DNA of 64,000 bases from Vespa crabro (GCF_910589235.1 NC_060974.1:1-64000), one strand, 5' to 3'; counted from the first letter of the stretch, positions 1 through 13,900 are shown. The notes: a model not told the origin generated them from the letters alone. Translations and numbers: made by a program.

Positions 1-3000
1 AACGTTTTTACTCTGCGTAAATACGCGTTTTAACATGATAATTGTCCAAAAATATAATCGACACATGCGAATTTATCTATATGAGAAAATAAAATCCTGG
101 AATCTTTGAAAATACTTGTGCCACAGTTAGAAATATGTTACCAATCTATTCAGAACGTTGCATTTCATAAGATTAAACAACTAATTTGTACTGGAATCGA
201 AATTTTTAACATTCTTTCATATCGTATATACGATTTTTCGCTATTATACGCGTATCGTCGAAAAATGAAAAGTTGAAATCTCGTTCAATTTCATTGATTT
301 TATATTCTATCGATGCACAATAAAGAATATAACGTTTTTACTATGTTTAAATACGCGTTTTCTTTTGATAATTGTCGAAAAACATAATCGACATACACGA
401 ATTTCGGTATATACGAAGATAAAATCGTGAAATCTTTAATAATACTTGTGCCACAGTTAGAAAAATGTTACCCATCGATTCAGAACATTGCATTTCAACA
501 GATCAAACATCTATTTTATATTGGAATCAAAGTTTTTAACATTCTTTCATATCGTATATACGATTTCTCGCTCATATTCGCGTATCGTCGAAAAACGAAT
601 ACTTGAAATCTCATTCAATTTCATTGATTTTTTATTCTATCGATGCAGAATAAAGAATATAACAAGAATATAACGTTTTTACTATGTTTAAATTCGCGTT
701 TTCATTAGATAATTGTCGAAAATGAAATCGACATACGCGAATTTCGGTATATGGGAAGATAAAATCGTGAAATCTTAAATAATACTTGTGCCATAGTTAG
801 AGAAATATTTCCAATCGATTCTGAACATTGCATTTCATAAGATCAAACATCTATGTTATATTGGAATCAAAGTTTTTAACATTCTTTCATATCGTATATA
901 CGATTTTTCGCTCATATACGCGTATCGTCGAAAAACGAAAAGTTGAAATTTCGTTCAATTTAATTGATTTTATATTCTATCGATGCACAATAAAGAATAT
1001 AACGTTTTTACTATGTTTAAATACGCGTTTTAATATGATAATTGTCGAAAAACTTAATCGATATACGCGAATTTCGGTATATGCGAAGATAAAATCGTGA
1101 AATCTTTAATAATACTTGTGCTACAGTTAGAAAAATGTTACCAATCGATTCAGAACATATCATTTCATAAGATAAAACATCTATTTTATATTGGAATCAA
1201 AGTTTTTAACATTCTTTCATATCGTATATACGATTTTTCGCTATTATACGCGTATCGTCGAAAAACGAATACTTGAAATCTCATTCAATTTCATTGATTT
1301 TTTATTCTATCGATGCAAAATAAAGAATATAACAAGAATATAACGTTTTTACTATGTTCAAATACGCGTTTTCATATGATAATTGTCGAAAAACGTAATC
1401 GACATACGCGAATTTCGGTATATGCGGAGATGAAATCGTGAAATCTTTAATAATACTTGTTCCACAGTTAGAAAAATGTTACCAATCGATTCAGAACATT
1501 GCAATTCATAAGATCAAACATTTAGTTTATATTGGAATCAAAGTTTTTATCATTCTTTCATATCGTATATACGATTATTCGCTCATATATGCGTATCGTC
1601 GAAAAACGAAAAGTTGAAATCTCGTTCAATTTCATTGATTTTATATTCTATCGATGCACAATAAAGAATATAACGTTTTTACTATGTTTAAATACGCGTT
1701 TTCATAAGATAATTGTCGAAAAACTTAATCGACATACGCGAATTTCGGTATATGCGAAGATAAAATCGTGAAAACTTTAATAATACTTGTGCCACAGTTA
1801 GAAAAATGTTACCAATCGATTCAGAACATATCATTTCATAAGATAAAACATCTATTTTATATTGGAATCAAAGTTTTTAACATTCTTTCATATCGTATAT
1901 ACGATTTTTCGCTCATATACGCGTATCGTCGAAAAACGAAAAGTTGAAAACTCGTTCAATTTCATTGATTTTATATTCTATCGATGCACAATAAAGAATA
2001 TAACGTTTTTACTATGTTTAAATACGCGTTTTCTTAAGATAATTGTCGAAAAACTTAATCGACATACGCGAATTTCGGTATATGAGAAGTTGAAATCGTG
2101 AAATCTTTAATAATACTTGTGCCACAGTTAGAAAAATGTTACCAATCGATTCAGAACATTGCATTTCATAAGATCAAACATCTATTTTATATTGGAATCA
2201 AAGTTTTTAACATTCTTTCATATCGTATATACGATTTTTCGCTCATATACGCGTATCGTCGAAAAACGAAAAGTTGAAATCTCTTTCAATTTAATTGATT
2301 TTATATTCTATCGATGCACAATAAAGAATATAACGTTTTTACTATGTTTAAATACGCGTTTTAATATGATAATTGTCGAAATACTTAATCGATATACGCG
2401 AATTTCGGTATATGCGAAGATAAAATTGTGAAAGCTTTAATAATACTTGTGCCACAGTTAGAAAAATGTTTCCAATCGATTCTGAACATCGCATTTCATA
2501 AGATCAAACATTTATGTTATATTGGAATCAAAGTTTTTAACACTCTTTCATATCGTATATACGTTTTTTCGCTCATATATGCGTATCGTCGAAAAACGAA
2601 AAGTTGAAATCTCGTTCAATTTCATTGATTTTATATTCTATCGATGCACAATAAAGAATATAACGTTTTAACTATGTTTAAATACGCGTTTTCATATGAT
2701 AATTGTCGAAAAACGTAATCGACATACGCGAGTTTCGGTATATGCGAAGATAAAATCGTGAAAGCTTTAATAATACTTGTGCCACAGTTAGAAAAATGTT
2801 ACCAATCGATTCAGAACATATCATTTCATAAGATCAAACATCTATTTTATATTGGAATCAAAAGTTTTTAACATTCTTTCATATCGTAAATACGATTTTT
2901 CGCTCATATACGCGTATCGTCGAAAAACTAAAGTTGAAATCTCGTTCAATTTCATTGATCTTATATTCTATCGATGCAGAATAATGAATATAACAAGAAT

Positions 3001-3060
3001 ATAACGTTTTTACTATGTTTAAATACGTGTTTTCATATGAAAATTGTCGAAAAACCTAAT
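1..3060 (+). repeat. AT-rich satellite array, 330/340-bp monomers, plus orientation
   Basis: About nine head-to-tail monomers. The anchor CCAATCGATT recurs at about 141, 471, 811, 1141, 1482, 1812, 2142, 2472 and 2802, giving spacings of 330, 340, 330, 341 and then four times 330. Monomers differ by a few percent by eye. Each carries TCGTATATACGA and (in most) ATACGCGTAT palindromes and a TTTCGGTATATGCGAAGA segment. The 340-bp form has an extra copy of about 10 bp (AAGAATATAAC) before the ACGTTTTTACTATG block. The window starts inside the array, so its full length is unknown. The array ends abruptly at about 3060 where the nonamer array starts. It is non-coding; short open frames repeat because the monomers repeat. 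Confidence 0.95.
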
Positions 3061-3107
3061 CATAATGTTATTATTATTATCCCTGTAATCGTTAATATCG
3101 TTGTTAC

Positions 3108-3150
<43 letters not shown>

Positions 3151-4033
3151 GTTTTTATCGTCATTATCGTTATTATCGTTATTATCTTTTCTATTGTTAT
3201 TATTTTTATTAATTTTATGTTATTTTCCTTAATTTCGTTGTTATCTTTATTATTGTTATTATTGTTATTATTATCATCGTTGTCATCGTTACTATCCTTA
3301 CATTCGTTATAAATATTATCATTATCATTATCGATATTATCCTTATTATTTTAATTAATGTTTTTATAATTATTATTATTATTATTGTTATTATCGATAA
3401 TACTGTTACTATTTTTATCCATGTTAACGTTATTATCGTTATTATCGTTATTGTTAATATAATTATTACCGTTATTATTGTTTATATTATTAGAATTATT
3501 ATTGTTTTTATACTTATTACTTTTATCATTATTATCGTTATTGTCGACAATACTTTAATCTTGTAATTATTGTAATTATAAATATTATTATTATCGTTAT
3601 AATCGTTACTATCGTTATTATCGTTATTATCGTTATAAAAATTAATTTTATTATCGTTACAATCCATAATATCGCTATTATCATTGTTAACATTATTATC
3701 GTTATTATCATTATTATCCTTATTATGATTATTATTGTTATTATTGTTATAATTATTACTATTAATATCGTTATTAACGTTATTAACACTATTATCGTTA
3801 TTGTAGTTATTACTATTATTATTATTATCATTAACATCGTTAATATCGTTATTTTCGTTATTATAGCTATCATTGTTATTATTATAATCATTATTATCGT
3901 TAAGATCTTTTTTGTCGTTGTTATTGTTATTTTTATCATCACTAATTTTGTTATTATCCTATTATCGTTATTATCGCTACTATTATTATCGTTATTATTG
4001 TAATTATTGTTATTATTACTTTCGTTGTCATCG

Positions 4034-4077
<44 letters not shown>

Positions 4078-5240
4078 GTTATTCTCTTTAATATCATTAA
4101 TTTCATTATTATTATTATTACTATTATTATTATTATAGTTATTACCTGTATTTTTGTTAATATAATTACCGAAACAATCGATATTATCGTTATTATTTTC
4201 ATCGATAATATAGTTATCGTCCATATTAATGTTATATCAAAAAATATATAATCATCAGTATCGTTCCTATTGTAACTATTATTCATATAATTAACATCGT
4301 TCATATCGTTATTATTGTTTATAACGTTATTCTTATAATTATCCTAATTGTCGATGTGATCGTTATTATTATTATTATAATTATAATATGAACGTTATTA
4401 TTGTTATTATCGTTATTATTGTTATTATTATTTCTATTATTATCATTAATATGGTTATTAATGTTATTATTATTAATGTTAATTTCGTTTTTACTATTAA
4501 TGTTGTTTCTATTGTAATTATAATTATTATGTTCGATATTATAATTATTATCTTTTTTATTGATAATAGTATGATTAATGTTATCGTTATTATCGCAATT
4601 ATTTTATTATCGATATTATTATTATTATTATTATTATCGTTATTATTGTTATTATCGTTATCAATAATATTTCTATTACCTTTATTAACGTTATTATTGT
4701 AATTATTATTATTATCATCTTTATAATCGTAATTATCGTTATTAATTTTATTTTTATTGTCGTTACTATCGCTATTATTGCTTTGTTATCATCGTTATTA
4801 TCGTTATTATATTTATTATTGCTATTATTATTATCGTTATAAAAGTTAAAATTGTTACTATTGTTAGCAGTATTATCATTATTTTCGTTATTAACAATGA
4901 TTATATATTATTATCTTTATTAACGTCAATTTTGTTATTATTTTTATTATTATTATTAGCGTTATTATCGTAATTATCGTTATAAATATTACAATTATTA
5001 CGGTTATTATTGTTAATATTGTTATTATTATCAATATATACGTTAGTATTGTTATTGTTATTTTTATTATTTTTATTATTACCGTTATTATCGTAATTGT
5101 CGTTAATAATTTTATTATTATTAACCTTATTATAGTAATTATCGTTATTATCGTTATTATTCTTAATATTATTATCGTTATAATCGTTATTATTGTTATT
5201 ATTATTATTATTCTTATAATTACTATCCTTATTGTTATAT
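3061..5240 (+). repeat. Degenerate TTATTATCG nonamer array (plus polarity)
   Basis: Nearly all of this stretch is built from TTATTATCG, TTATTATTG and TTATTATTA units on the plus strand, with many single-base variants and three-base length changes. It includes a pure (ATT)n run at about 3111-3150 and another at about 4040-4076. A slightly less regular patch lies at about 4230-4300. No gene, RNA or mobile element is visible here. It follows the satellite directly and is interrupted by retrotransposon A, whose polarity it shares. Confidence 0.92.
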
Positions 5241-6029
5241 ACACCCACAGCAGGAGAAAATGATGCCTAACAAATCGGAGGATAGGCCGAGAAAGAGAAC
5301 AAGGCCAGACGTGATCTTCCTGAAACATGGGAAGGTAAATTTTACACAGACGTAGTCGGAAATATCCACCAGCGCTTCAAGACCAGCGACACAGGGCTAG
5401 ATGTTAGATCGTTCCGTCAGACCAGAATTGGAGGAGTTCTCCTCGAACTTAAGAAGACCACAGCGCATATTAGGGTCTCATTTGCAGAAACCGTCAGGAA
5501 AGAAGTAGGAGAAACGAGCAACATCACGGAACTGGTCCCTAAAGCTGCGCTGGAAGTACGGAACTGCGATTGCTTCACATCGGTGGAGGAAGTCGAGGAG
5601 ACCCTAAAGAGGATCATGCCAGACTACGCGGGGAAACTAGAGTTTAAATTGACGAACCCCAACGGGAGACAAAAACGCCTGGCTCTCGTCAGACTATAAG
5701 AGGAAGCAGCTGCGAAGCTTTTAAAGGAGGGCCGAGTGCTGGTCGGCTTCGTTAGCTGCAGGGTCAGGCGAAGAGCAGAAGTGAGGCGATGCTACCGCTG
5801 TCTCGACTATGGTCAATATAACGCCTCGTGCATGGGCCAAGATCGCAGTAAGTTTTGAAATTTTTGCGTCGCCACGGAGCACAAGTTCGAAGAATGCAAG
5901 GTCAGCGATCCTACTTGTTTGTTGTGGTCCAATAGCGTTGATGAACCTAAGAAGCATCTGGCGGGATGAAGGGTCTGCAAAGCTTTCCAGGAGGCCCATG
6001 CAACAGCCAACAAAAGGACAACAGGATGA
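5241..6029 (+). pseudogene. Copy A ORF1 (gag-like nucleic-acid-binding protein), C-terminal remnant
   Basis: In non-LTR elements ORF1 encodes an RNA-binding protein that packages element RNA. The readable frame contains RSFRQTRIGGVLLELKKTTA, then GKLEFKLTNPN and RRRAEVRRCYRC, followed by the two zinc-knuckle positions. Knuckle 1 reads CYRCLDYGQYNASC, so the usual His is Gln. In knuckle 2 a Cys codon is replaced by TGA (FxNFC-VATEH-KFEEC). A further in-frame TAA follows LALVRL at about 5697. The frame ends at TGA 6027-6029, overlapping the ORF2 ATG in an ATGA quadruplet. The 5' half is missing because of element truncation. It is a pseudogene; family identity is from the CCHC pattern and from alignment with copy D. 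Confidence 0.85.
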
Positions 6030-8966
6030 GGGTACTTCAGGGTAATCTCAATATGAGCAGGACCTTGCACCTCCTTCTAAACCAGCTCTGCCAAGAGAAA
6101 CAAACTGATATCGTTTTAATCAGGGAACAGTACCAGGACACAGCAGGATTCGGATGGTACGCAGACAAATTTGTCACCGCGGCCATTTGGATCCCAGATC
6201 CCCGACATTTACATGAGTCGGATCAAGGATCCGCATGCAGATTCGTTTGGGTGAGACACAACTCGAGGACTTATGACAGTGTATATCTCACCCCGAACGG
6301 CCGGATAGACGACTTCCAGACCAAACTGGACGATCTGGAAGACGCGCTGCGGGAAATGCAAGGGGATCTCAGTGTGGCTGGAGACCTCAATGCCAAAACT
6401 CTCAAATGGGGGGAGGCCAGGTCGGACTCCAGAGGAAGACGAATCATGGAGTTGGCGTCGAGACTAGAGCTATCAGTACTCAACTCAGGCTCGACAAAAA
6501 CATTCCGTAGGCCTGGCTACAGAGAGACGATCCCGGACGTCTCTTTAGTCAACGAACAACTTGTAGCAAGGGTCGCAGGCTGGCGGGTAATTGAGGATTA
6601 TATCAGGAGCGACCATCAGTACATCCTCTTCGATGTACACGATAGGAGGCCAGCCGTGACAATACCAGAAAGACCCCCACGGTGGAATATTGCAAAAATG
6701 GATCGTGAGAGGGTTTCTTCGGTCATAGAAGAAGGTTGGAGATCCCTTCAAATTGCTTCCGCGAGTCTATCGCCACCAGCGCAAGCCAGGATGATTGCTG
6801 CAGCAACTATGCAGCTCATCCAAAAGGCTTGCGCGATAGCGGTGCCAAAGAAGACCACGAAACTGCAGAGGCGTACTGCTTACTGGTGGACGAACGAGAT
6901 CGCAGATTTTCGTAAGAAGTGCTTAATGCTTCGCCGATTGGTACAACGAGCGAAGGGACGCGAACTTGACGCTGCTCCTTTGTCTGGATAGTATCAAGCG
7001 CCCAAAACGCTTTTTAGGTGGGCCATCAAGGCCAGTCAAAGATGGTGCTGGAAGGAGCCTTGCCTGTAAAACAATCAGAATCCGTGGGGATTAGGGTATC
7101 AGATCGTTTCTCGCAAGCTGAGGACTCGAATGCAAGGAATCCCTCAGGACGCGAGGACGTTAGAATACATCGTGCATACTCTGTTCTCGTCACAGCCGAA
7201 GACAGAGATAATCATGGCTGCGTCTGGCATAACAGAGGCGCCACAATTTACGGAAGAAGAGCTACTTAGGGCCGCATCTTTTAAGCGGAACAAGAAAGCT
7301 ACAGATCCTGACGGACTTCCAGCGGAAATAATTAAAGTCATCGCGCAGAGTTATCCTGAGCTCTTGTTAAACATGTACATCATGTGCCTCAGTGAAGGCA
7401 TCTTCCCCGTCCCGTGGCAGAAAGCGAGGCTTGTGCTCATCAGTAAGGGCAAGGGTCCAGCAGATGCATTCGTCATTCAGGCCTATCTGTATGCTCGATA
7501 CGGCTGGCAAGCCTGGAGAAGCAGCTTAGGCCACGGTTGCACGCAGCCGTGAGGGCAGCAGGGGATCTCGCTGCCCGACAGTATTGATTTCGATCCGGCC
7601 TCTCCACCACCCACGCAGTTCTGGAGGTTGTCACGGCCGCAAAAATGGCCGTGCCCAGGAATCACCATTCCCGCTCTTTGTGTCTGCTGGCCACCTTAGA
7701 CGTGAGAAATGCCTTCAACTCCGTCAGGTGGGACTTGGCCATGGAAGCGCTCGAACGTAATTTCAGAGTTCCGGGATACCTACTCCGAATTCTTGGGGAT
7801 TACCTGAACGAGTGCTTTCTAGAATACAATACTGGCGATGGTCCAAGAAGCTTGGAATTGTCATAGGGGGCAACTCAGGGCTCCATACTAGGACCGGATA
7901 TCTGGAATATATTCTATGACGGTATCCTACGTATGGCATTCCTGATGGTGCTTTCTTGGTTGAGTATGCAGATGACATTCCAGTTTTCATAACTACAAGA
8001 GACACGGAGGGGGCACAGCTGCTGCTCAACCATGTCATGCGCAGAGTCATCTCCTGGATGGAAGAGCACGGGCTATCCTTAGCAGCATAGAAAACAGAGA
8101 TCGTGCTTTTAACGAAGAAGCGCTTCAACACCTTGCGCAGCTTCACTGTAGGAGTGATGCTCAATTGCAAACTGAATTACGGAGAGCATATAATAAGGGC
8201 GGCTGACAAGGCGGCAATAGTTGTAGCCACGCTGGGCACACTCATGGCCTATGTCAACGACCCCCGGCCATGCACTAGGCTAATAAATATTTGTGCCGCC
8301 GACGCAGTCATGCTGTACGGCGTAGAAATATGGGCCAAGGCGCTGCGAAAGGAGAAATATCGCAAGCGCATAGCCGCGGTACAGAGGTGGGGCGCTCACC
8401 GAATCGCGTCGTCCTACTGCACGGTCTCTGAATCCGCTGTGGTAGTGGTCGCGGGAGTAATTCCGATAGATCTTCTAGCCTGGGAGAGACAATTCGTCCA
8501 CCAGCAGAGGTCCGTTTTGGGTAAGGAGGAGGCATCAAGGCTCTCCAGGTCTACCAGCATCGAGATCTGGTAAAGCAGATGGGAGCAGGAAACTAGGGGC
8601 AGATGGACTGCCCGACTCATCTGTCGACTAGAGATCTGGATAAACCAGGAGGCGGGAGAGGTAGATTTCTACCTCACCAAATTCCTGACTGGACATGGAT
8701 TATTCCGCTCCTAATTCGCAAAGATGAGGAAAGCAGCAGATGGCAACTGCCCCTATGGCGACTCAACCGTTGACGACGACCACCACACATTCTTTATATG
8801 TGCACGGTGGAGCGCCGAACGATTTGCCCTGGAGCAGGAGCTCGGAGACTTCTCGCCGGACAACATTGTCGAGAAAATGCTGCGAGGGCATAAGCAGTGG
8901 AACAGGGTTGCCTGCTGCGTGAGGGCAATCGTACGTAAAGAATAGAATGATATGGGCGGCCCATAG
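6026..8966 (+). pseudogene. Copy A ORF2: APE endonuclease-reverse transcriptase, disrupted
   Basis: ORF2 of non-LTR elements nicks the target DNA and copies element RNA onto it. The start ATG at 6026 opens MRVLQGNLN. The APE domain shows REQYQD (others have SEQ), GDLNAKTLKWG and the catalytic RSDHQYILFDV (SDH at about 6608-6616). This frame stays open to 6991. The RT domain follows in shifted frames: KATDPDGLPAEIIK, PWQKARLVLISKGKG, the motif-A segment ATLDVRNAFN, the motif-B segment GATQGSILGPDIWN and EYADD at 7962-7976. Downstream, GVIPIDLLAWERQF and a C-terminal DDDHHTFFIC segment match R1-like elements. Lesions include frameshifts near 6991, 7470 and 7920, TGA in QY*FR near 7585, TAG in LAA*KTE near 8087, an in-frame loss of about 14 codons near 8152, and TAG at 8943 before the ancestral GGP stop at 8964. 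Confidence 0.88.
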
Positions 8967-9142
8967 ACGTGCCACCAAATTTGCTCCAGATTCCTGCCAC
9001 GTACAGCCGAATTGATGGAGTCGAATTTATGGGACATGATGTAGTGGCGCCATCCCGAAGTAATGTCATATGACGGTTCCTGGATGGTTTCACTATGCCA
9101 TTAGGATGGAAATGAGTTTAGTAGGTAATGCCTATTCCAACG
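8967..9142 (+). other. 3' UTR of copy A
   Basis: Non-coding tail shared with copies C and D: the block CATATGACGGTTCCTGGATG and TTTCACTATGCCATTAGGA is recognisable in all three. In copy A it ends with CCTATTCCAACG and runs straight into TTATTATCG repeat, with no poly-A. The 3' UTR is the part that RT binds in related elements; whether it pairs with the repeat here is inference. Confidence 0.75.
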
Positions 9143-9238
9143 GTTATTATCGATATTATCGTTATCAACGTTATTATTGTTATTGTTATTATTGTTTTTA
9201 TCGTTATTATTATTATTATAGTTATTATTATTATTATA

Positions 9239-9289
<51 letters not shown>

Positions 9290-10940
9290 ATTATTATTAT
9301 TATTATCGTTATTATCGGTAATATTATTATTATTTCTATCGTTACTATATTTATTACCGTTAATATCGTTATTATTGTTATTATTGGTATGATACTTATT
9401 ATTATTATCGTTATTATGGTTATTATCGTTATTATTGTTATTAATATTATTATTATCCTTATAATCGCTATTATTGTAATTACTGTTATTATTATTATTA
9501 TTTTTATTATTTTCGTTATTATCGTTATTATCATTATTATCATCATTATTGTTTATAATATTACTATAATTAACGTTATTATTGTTATTATTGATAATAA
9601 TATTATTTTTATTATCTTTATTATTGTTATTATCGTTATTATAAATATTTTTGTCATTAATGTTATTATCGTTATTATCGATATTATCTTTATTATCGTT
9701 ATTGTCGTTATTATCGTTATTATCGTTATTATTGGGTTATTATTATTATCGTTATTAACGCCATAATCGTTATTATTGCTATTATTATTAATATTTTCGT
9801 TATTACCGTTATTATCGTTATTAATTTTATTTTTGTTTTCTTTATTATCGTTATTATCGACATTATTAATATTATTATCGTTATTTTCCTTCTTACCGTT
9901 ATTATTGTTATTATTATTATTAATATTATTATCGTTATTATAATTATCATCGTTATTATCGCTATTATTTTTAATATTATTATTGTATTTATCGTTACTA
10001 TCGTTTTTATCAATATTACGGTTATCGTTATTATCTTTATTATTATTATTATCATTAATAATATTATTATTGTTATCATCGTTATTGTCGTTAATATTGT
10101 TATTATTTTTATCGTTATTATCGTTATTATTGTTATTATTATCGTTATTAACGTTTTTATCGATATTATTATTATTACTAATATCGTTATTATTGTAATT
10201 ATTGATATTATCATTACTGTTATTATGACTATTAGTGTTATTATTGTTACTATTATTAATGTTATTATCGTTTTTACTGCTAATTTGTTATTTTTGATAT
10301 TATTATTATTATTATTATTATTATTCTCTGTATTATCGTTATCATTGCTATTATCGCAATTATTGTTATTCCAATTATTATTGTTAACGTTATTATTGTC
10401 ATTATTATAATTACTATTTACGTTATAATCGTAATTATACTTACTTATTATTATTTTCGTTTTTCTCGTCTTTTCGTCATTATTGTTATCATTATTATCA
10501 TTGTTTTTATTAGTATTTTATAGTCATAATTGTTATTATTGTTTTTAATATTATTATTATTATGGTCATTATCATTATTATCGTTATTATCGTTATTAAG
10601 GTTAATATTATTATCGTTATTATCGATATAATAATTAATAACGTTATTATTATTATGGTTTGAAGTGATAATATTGATATTAATATTATTATTACTATCG
10701 TTATTATCACTATTCTCGTTATTATCGTGTATAGCGTTATTATCGTCATTATTGTTATTAATATTATTGTTATAATCATTATTATAGTTATTATCGATAT
10801 TATTGATATTGTTATTATCGTTATTATCGTTATTATCTTTATTTTTATTGTTGCTAATTTTATTATTGCTGATTTTATAGATAATTACTTACTGCTAATT
10901 TTACCATCGTTATTATCGTTAAAATCGTTATTAGAATATA
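9143..10940 (+). repeat. Degenerate TTATTATCG nonamer array (plus polarity)
   Basis: Same repeat as upstream of copy A and same polarity, so copy A sits inside one array. A pure (ATT)n microsatellite of about 48 bp lies at about 9240-9287. A somewhat degenerate patch with CGTTTTTCTCGTCTTTTCG is near 10458-10478. The array stops at about 10940 against inverted satellite. No gene is visible. Confidence 0.92.
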
Positions 10941-13900
10941 ATTGACACGATAGAATGTAAATCAATGAAATTGAAGGAGATTTCAACTTTTTGTTTTTCG
11001 ACTATTCCCGTATATGTTCGAAGATTCGAATATACGATATGAAGCATTGTTTAAAAATTTGATGGAAATATAAAATAGATGTATGATCATATGAAATGCT
11101 ATTTCCTAAATAGATTGGTGACATTTTTCAAACGGTGGGACAAGTATTTTCAAAGATTTCAATGTTTCATCTTCGCATATAGCCATATTCGCACATTTCG
11201 ATTAAATTTTTCTACAATAATAATGTTAATACGCGTATTTATACATAGAAGAAACGTTATATTCCAATTATATTCGTTATTCTGCGTCGATAGAATTTAA
11301 AATTAATTATATTGAAATCGATTTCAACTTTCCGTTTTTCGAATTTACACGTATATGAGCGAAAAATCGTATATACGATATGAAATAATGATAAAAACTT
11401 AGATTCCAATACAAAATAGATCATTGACCTTATGAAAGGCAATGTTCTGAATCGATTGGTAACATTTTTAAACTGTGGCACAAGTATTATTGAAGATTTC
11501 ACTATTTCATCTTCGCAAATACCGAAATTCGCGTATGTCGGTTAAGTTTTTCGTCAATTATAATATGAAAACGCGTATTTAAGCATAGTAAAAACGTTAA
11601 ATTCTAGTTATATTCTTTATTCTGCATCGATAGAATATAAGATCAATGTAATTGATCGAGATTTCAACTTTTCGTTTATCGACGATACGCGGTATATGAA
11701 CGTAATTTCGAATATACGATATGAAACAATGTTAAAAACTTTGATTCCAATACAAAATAGATTATTACTCTTATGCAATGCAATGTTCTGAATCGAATGG
11801 TGTCATTTTTCAAACTGTGGCACAAGATTACAGGATTTAATCTTCACATATACCGAAATTCGCATATGTCCATTACGTCTTTCGACAATTATCATATGAA
11901 TAACCGAATTTAAACTTAATAAAAACGGCATAATCTTGTTAAATTCTTTTTTTTTGCGCCGAATGAAAATAAAATCATAGAAAATGAACAAGAATTCAAC
12001 TTTTCGTTTTCTATGATACGCCTATATGAGCGAAAAATAGTATATACGATATGATCCAGTGTTAAAAGCTCCGATACCAATATAAAACAGATGTTTGAAC
12101 TTATGAAATACAATGTTCTAAATTGATTGGTAACATTTTTGAAACTGTGACATAATTATTATTAAAGACTTCACGATTTTACTTTCACTTATAGGGAAAA
12201 TCGATTATGTCAATTAAATTTTTTGACAATTACCATATTATAACGCGTATATAAATATAGTAAAAACGTTATATTCTTATTATATTCTTTATTCTGCGTC
12301 GATTGAATATGAAATCAATGAATTTTACCAGATTTCAACTTTAATTTTTTCGATGATACGCGAATATGAGCGAAATATCGTATATACGTTATGAAATAAT
12401 GTTAAAAACTTGGATTCCAATACAAAATAGATGTTTGATCTTATGAAAAGCAATGTTCTGAATCGATTGGTAACATTTTTCTAACTGTGGCACCAGTATT
12501 ATTAAAGATTTCAATATTTCATCTTCGCATATACTGAAATTCGCGTATGTTGATTAAGTTTTTCAACAATTATCATATGAGAACGCGTATTTAAACATAG
12601 TAGAAACGTTATATTATTGTAATATTCATTATTCTGCATCGAGAGAAAATAAAATCAATGAAATTGAACGAGATTTCATCTTTTCGTTTTTCGACGATTC
12701 GCGTATATCAGCGAAAAATCGTATATAAAACATGAAACAATGTTAAAAGCTTGATTCCAATATAAAATAGTTGTTTGATTTTATGAAATGCAATGTCCTG
12801 AATAGATTGGTAACATTTTTCAAACTGTGGCACAAGTATTATTAAAGATTTCACAATTTTATCTTCGCATATACCGAAAATCGCGTTTGTCGATTACGTT
12901 TTTCGACAATTATCATATGAAAACGCGTATTTATACATAGTAAAAACGTTATATTCTTGTTATATTCTTTATTCTGCATCGATGGAATAGAAAATCAATG
13001 AAATTGAACGAGATTTCAGGTTTTCTTTTTTCGACGATACGCGTATATGAGCGAAAAATCGTATATACGATATGAAAGAATGTTAAAAACATTGATTCCA
13101 ATATAAAATAGGTGTTTGATCATGTGAAATGCAATGATATGAATCGATTGGTAACATTTTTCAAACTGTGACACAAGTATTATTAAAGATTTCACGATTA
13201 TAACTTCGCATATAACGAAATTAGCATATGTCGATTATGTTTTTCAAAATTATCATATGAAAACTCGTATTTTATCATAGTAAAAACATAATCTTCTTGT
13301 TATATTCTTCATTCTGCGTTGATTGATTTAAAATCAATGGAATTGAACGAGTTATCAACATTTCGTTTATCGACGATACGTGTAAATTAGCGAAAAATTG
13401 TATATACTATATGAAACAATATTAAAAACTTTGATTGCAATACAAAATAGATGTTTGATCATATGAAATTCAATGTTCTGAATCGATTGCTAACATTTAT
13501 AAAACTGTGGCAGAAGTATTATTAAAGAATTCAACATTTCATCTTCGCTAATACCGAAATTCGCTTATGTCGATTACGTTTTTCGACAATTATCATATGA
13601 AAACGCGTATTCAACCATAGTAAAAACGTTATAATCGTGTAATATTCTTTATTCTCCATCGATAGAATATAAAATCTATGAAATTGAACGTGACTTCAAC
13701 TTTTCGTATTTGGAATTTACGCGTATATGAGCGAGAAATAGTATATACGATATGAAAGAATGTTAAAAACGGATTCCAATATAAAATAGATGTTTGATCT
13801 TATGAAATGCAATGTTCTGAATCGATTGGTAACATTTTTCAAACTGTGGCACAAGTATTATTAAAGATTTCAGGATTATAACTTCGCATTTAACGAAATT

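Larger units (their letters stand above)
5241..9142 (+). mobile_element. Non-LTR retrotransposon copy A (R1-clade-like), 5'-truncated
   Basis: A GC-balanced island in very AT-rich repeat. It aligns with copies B, C and D of this window. The copy starts inside ORF1 at ACACCCACAGCAGG, which is the typical 5' truncation of target-primed reverse transcription. It then carries the rest of ORF1 (CCHC region), ORF2 (APE endonuclease, reverse transcriptase, C-terminal region) and a 3' UTR ending near CTATTCCAACG. Stop codons, frameshifts and small deletions make it dead. It is the only copy here that keeps both the endonuclease SDH motif and the start of the RT domain, so it is the best guide to ORF2 layout. 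R1-clade assignment rests on motif resemblance; Jockey/LOA relatives are the alternative. Confidence 0.93.

Noticed and set aside
828..1100. Satellite open frame as a family of small secreted or membrane peptides
   Set aside because: It exists only because monomers are similar. Many monomers carry stops or frameshifts, and start and end positions wander with the 330/340 indel.
3061..5240. Telomere array
   Set aside because: The nonamer is interstitial, degenerate, occurs in both polarities and differs from known arthropod telomere motifs. Telomeric origin is not excluded, but nothing here shows it.
6271..6751. Minus-strand open frames inside copy A, and equivalents in C and D
   Set aside because: They lie antisense to the endonuclease/RT coding region, whose motifs are clear on the other strand. 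They are shadow frames.
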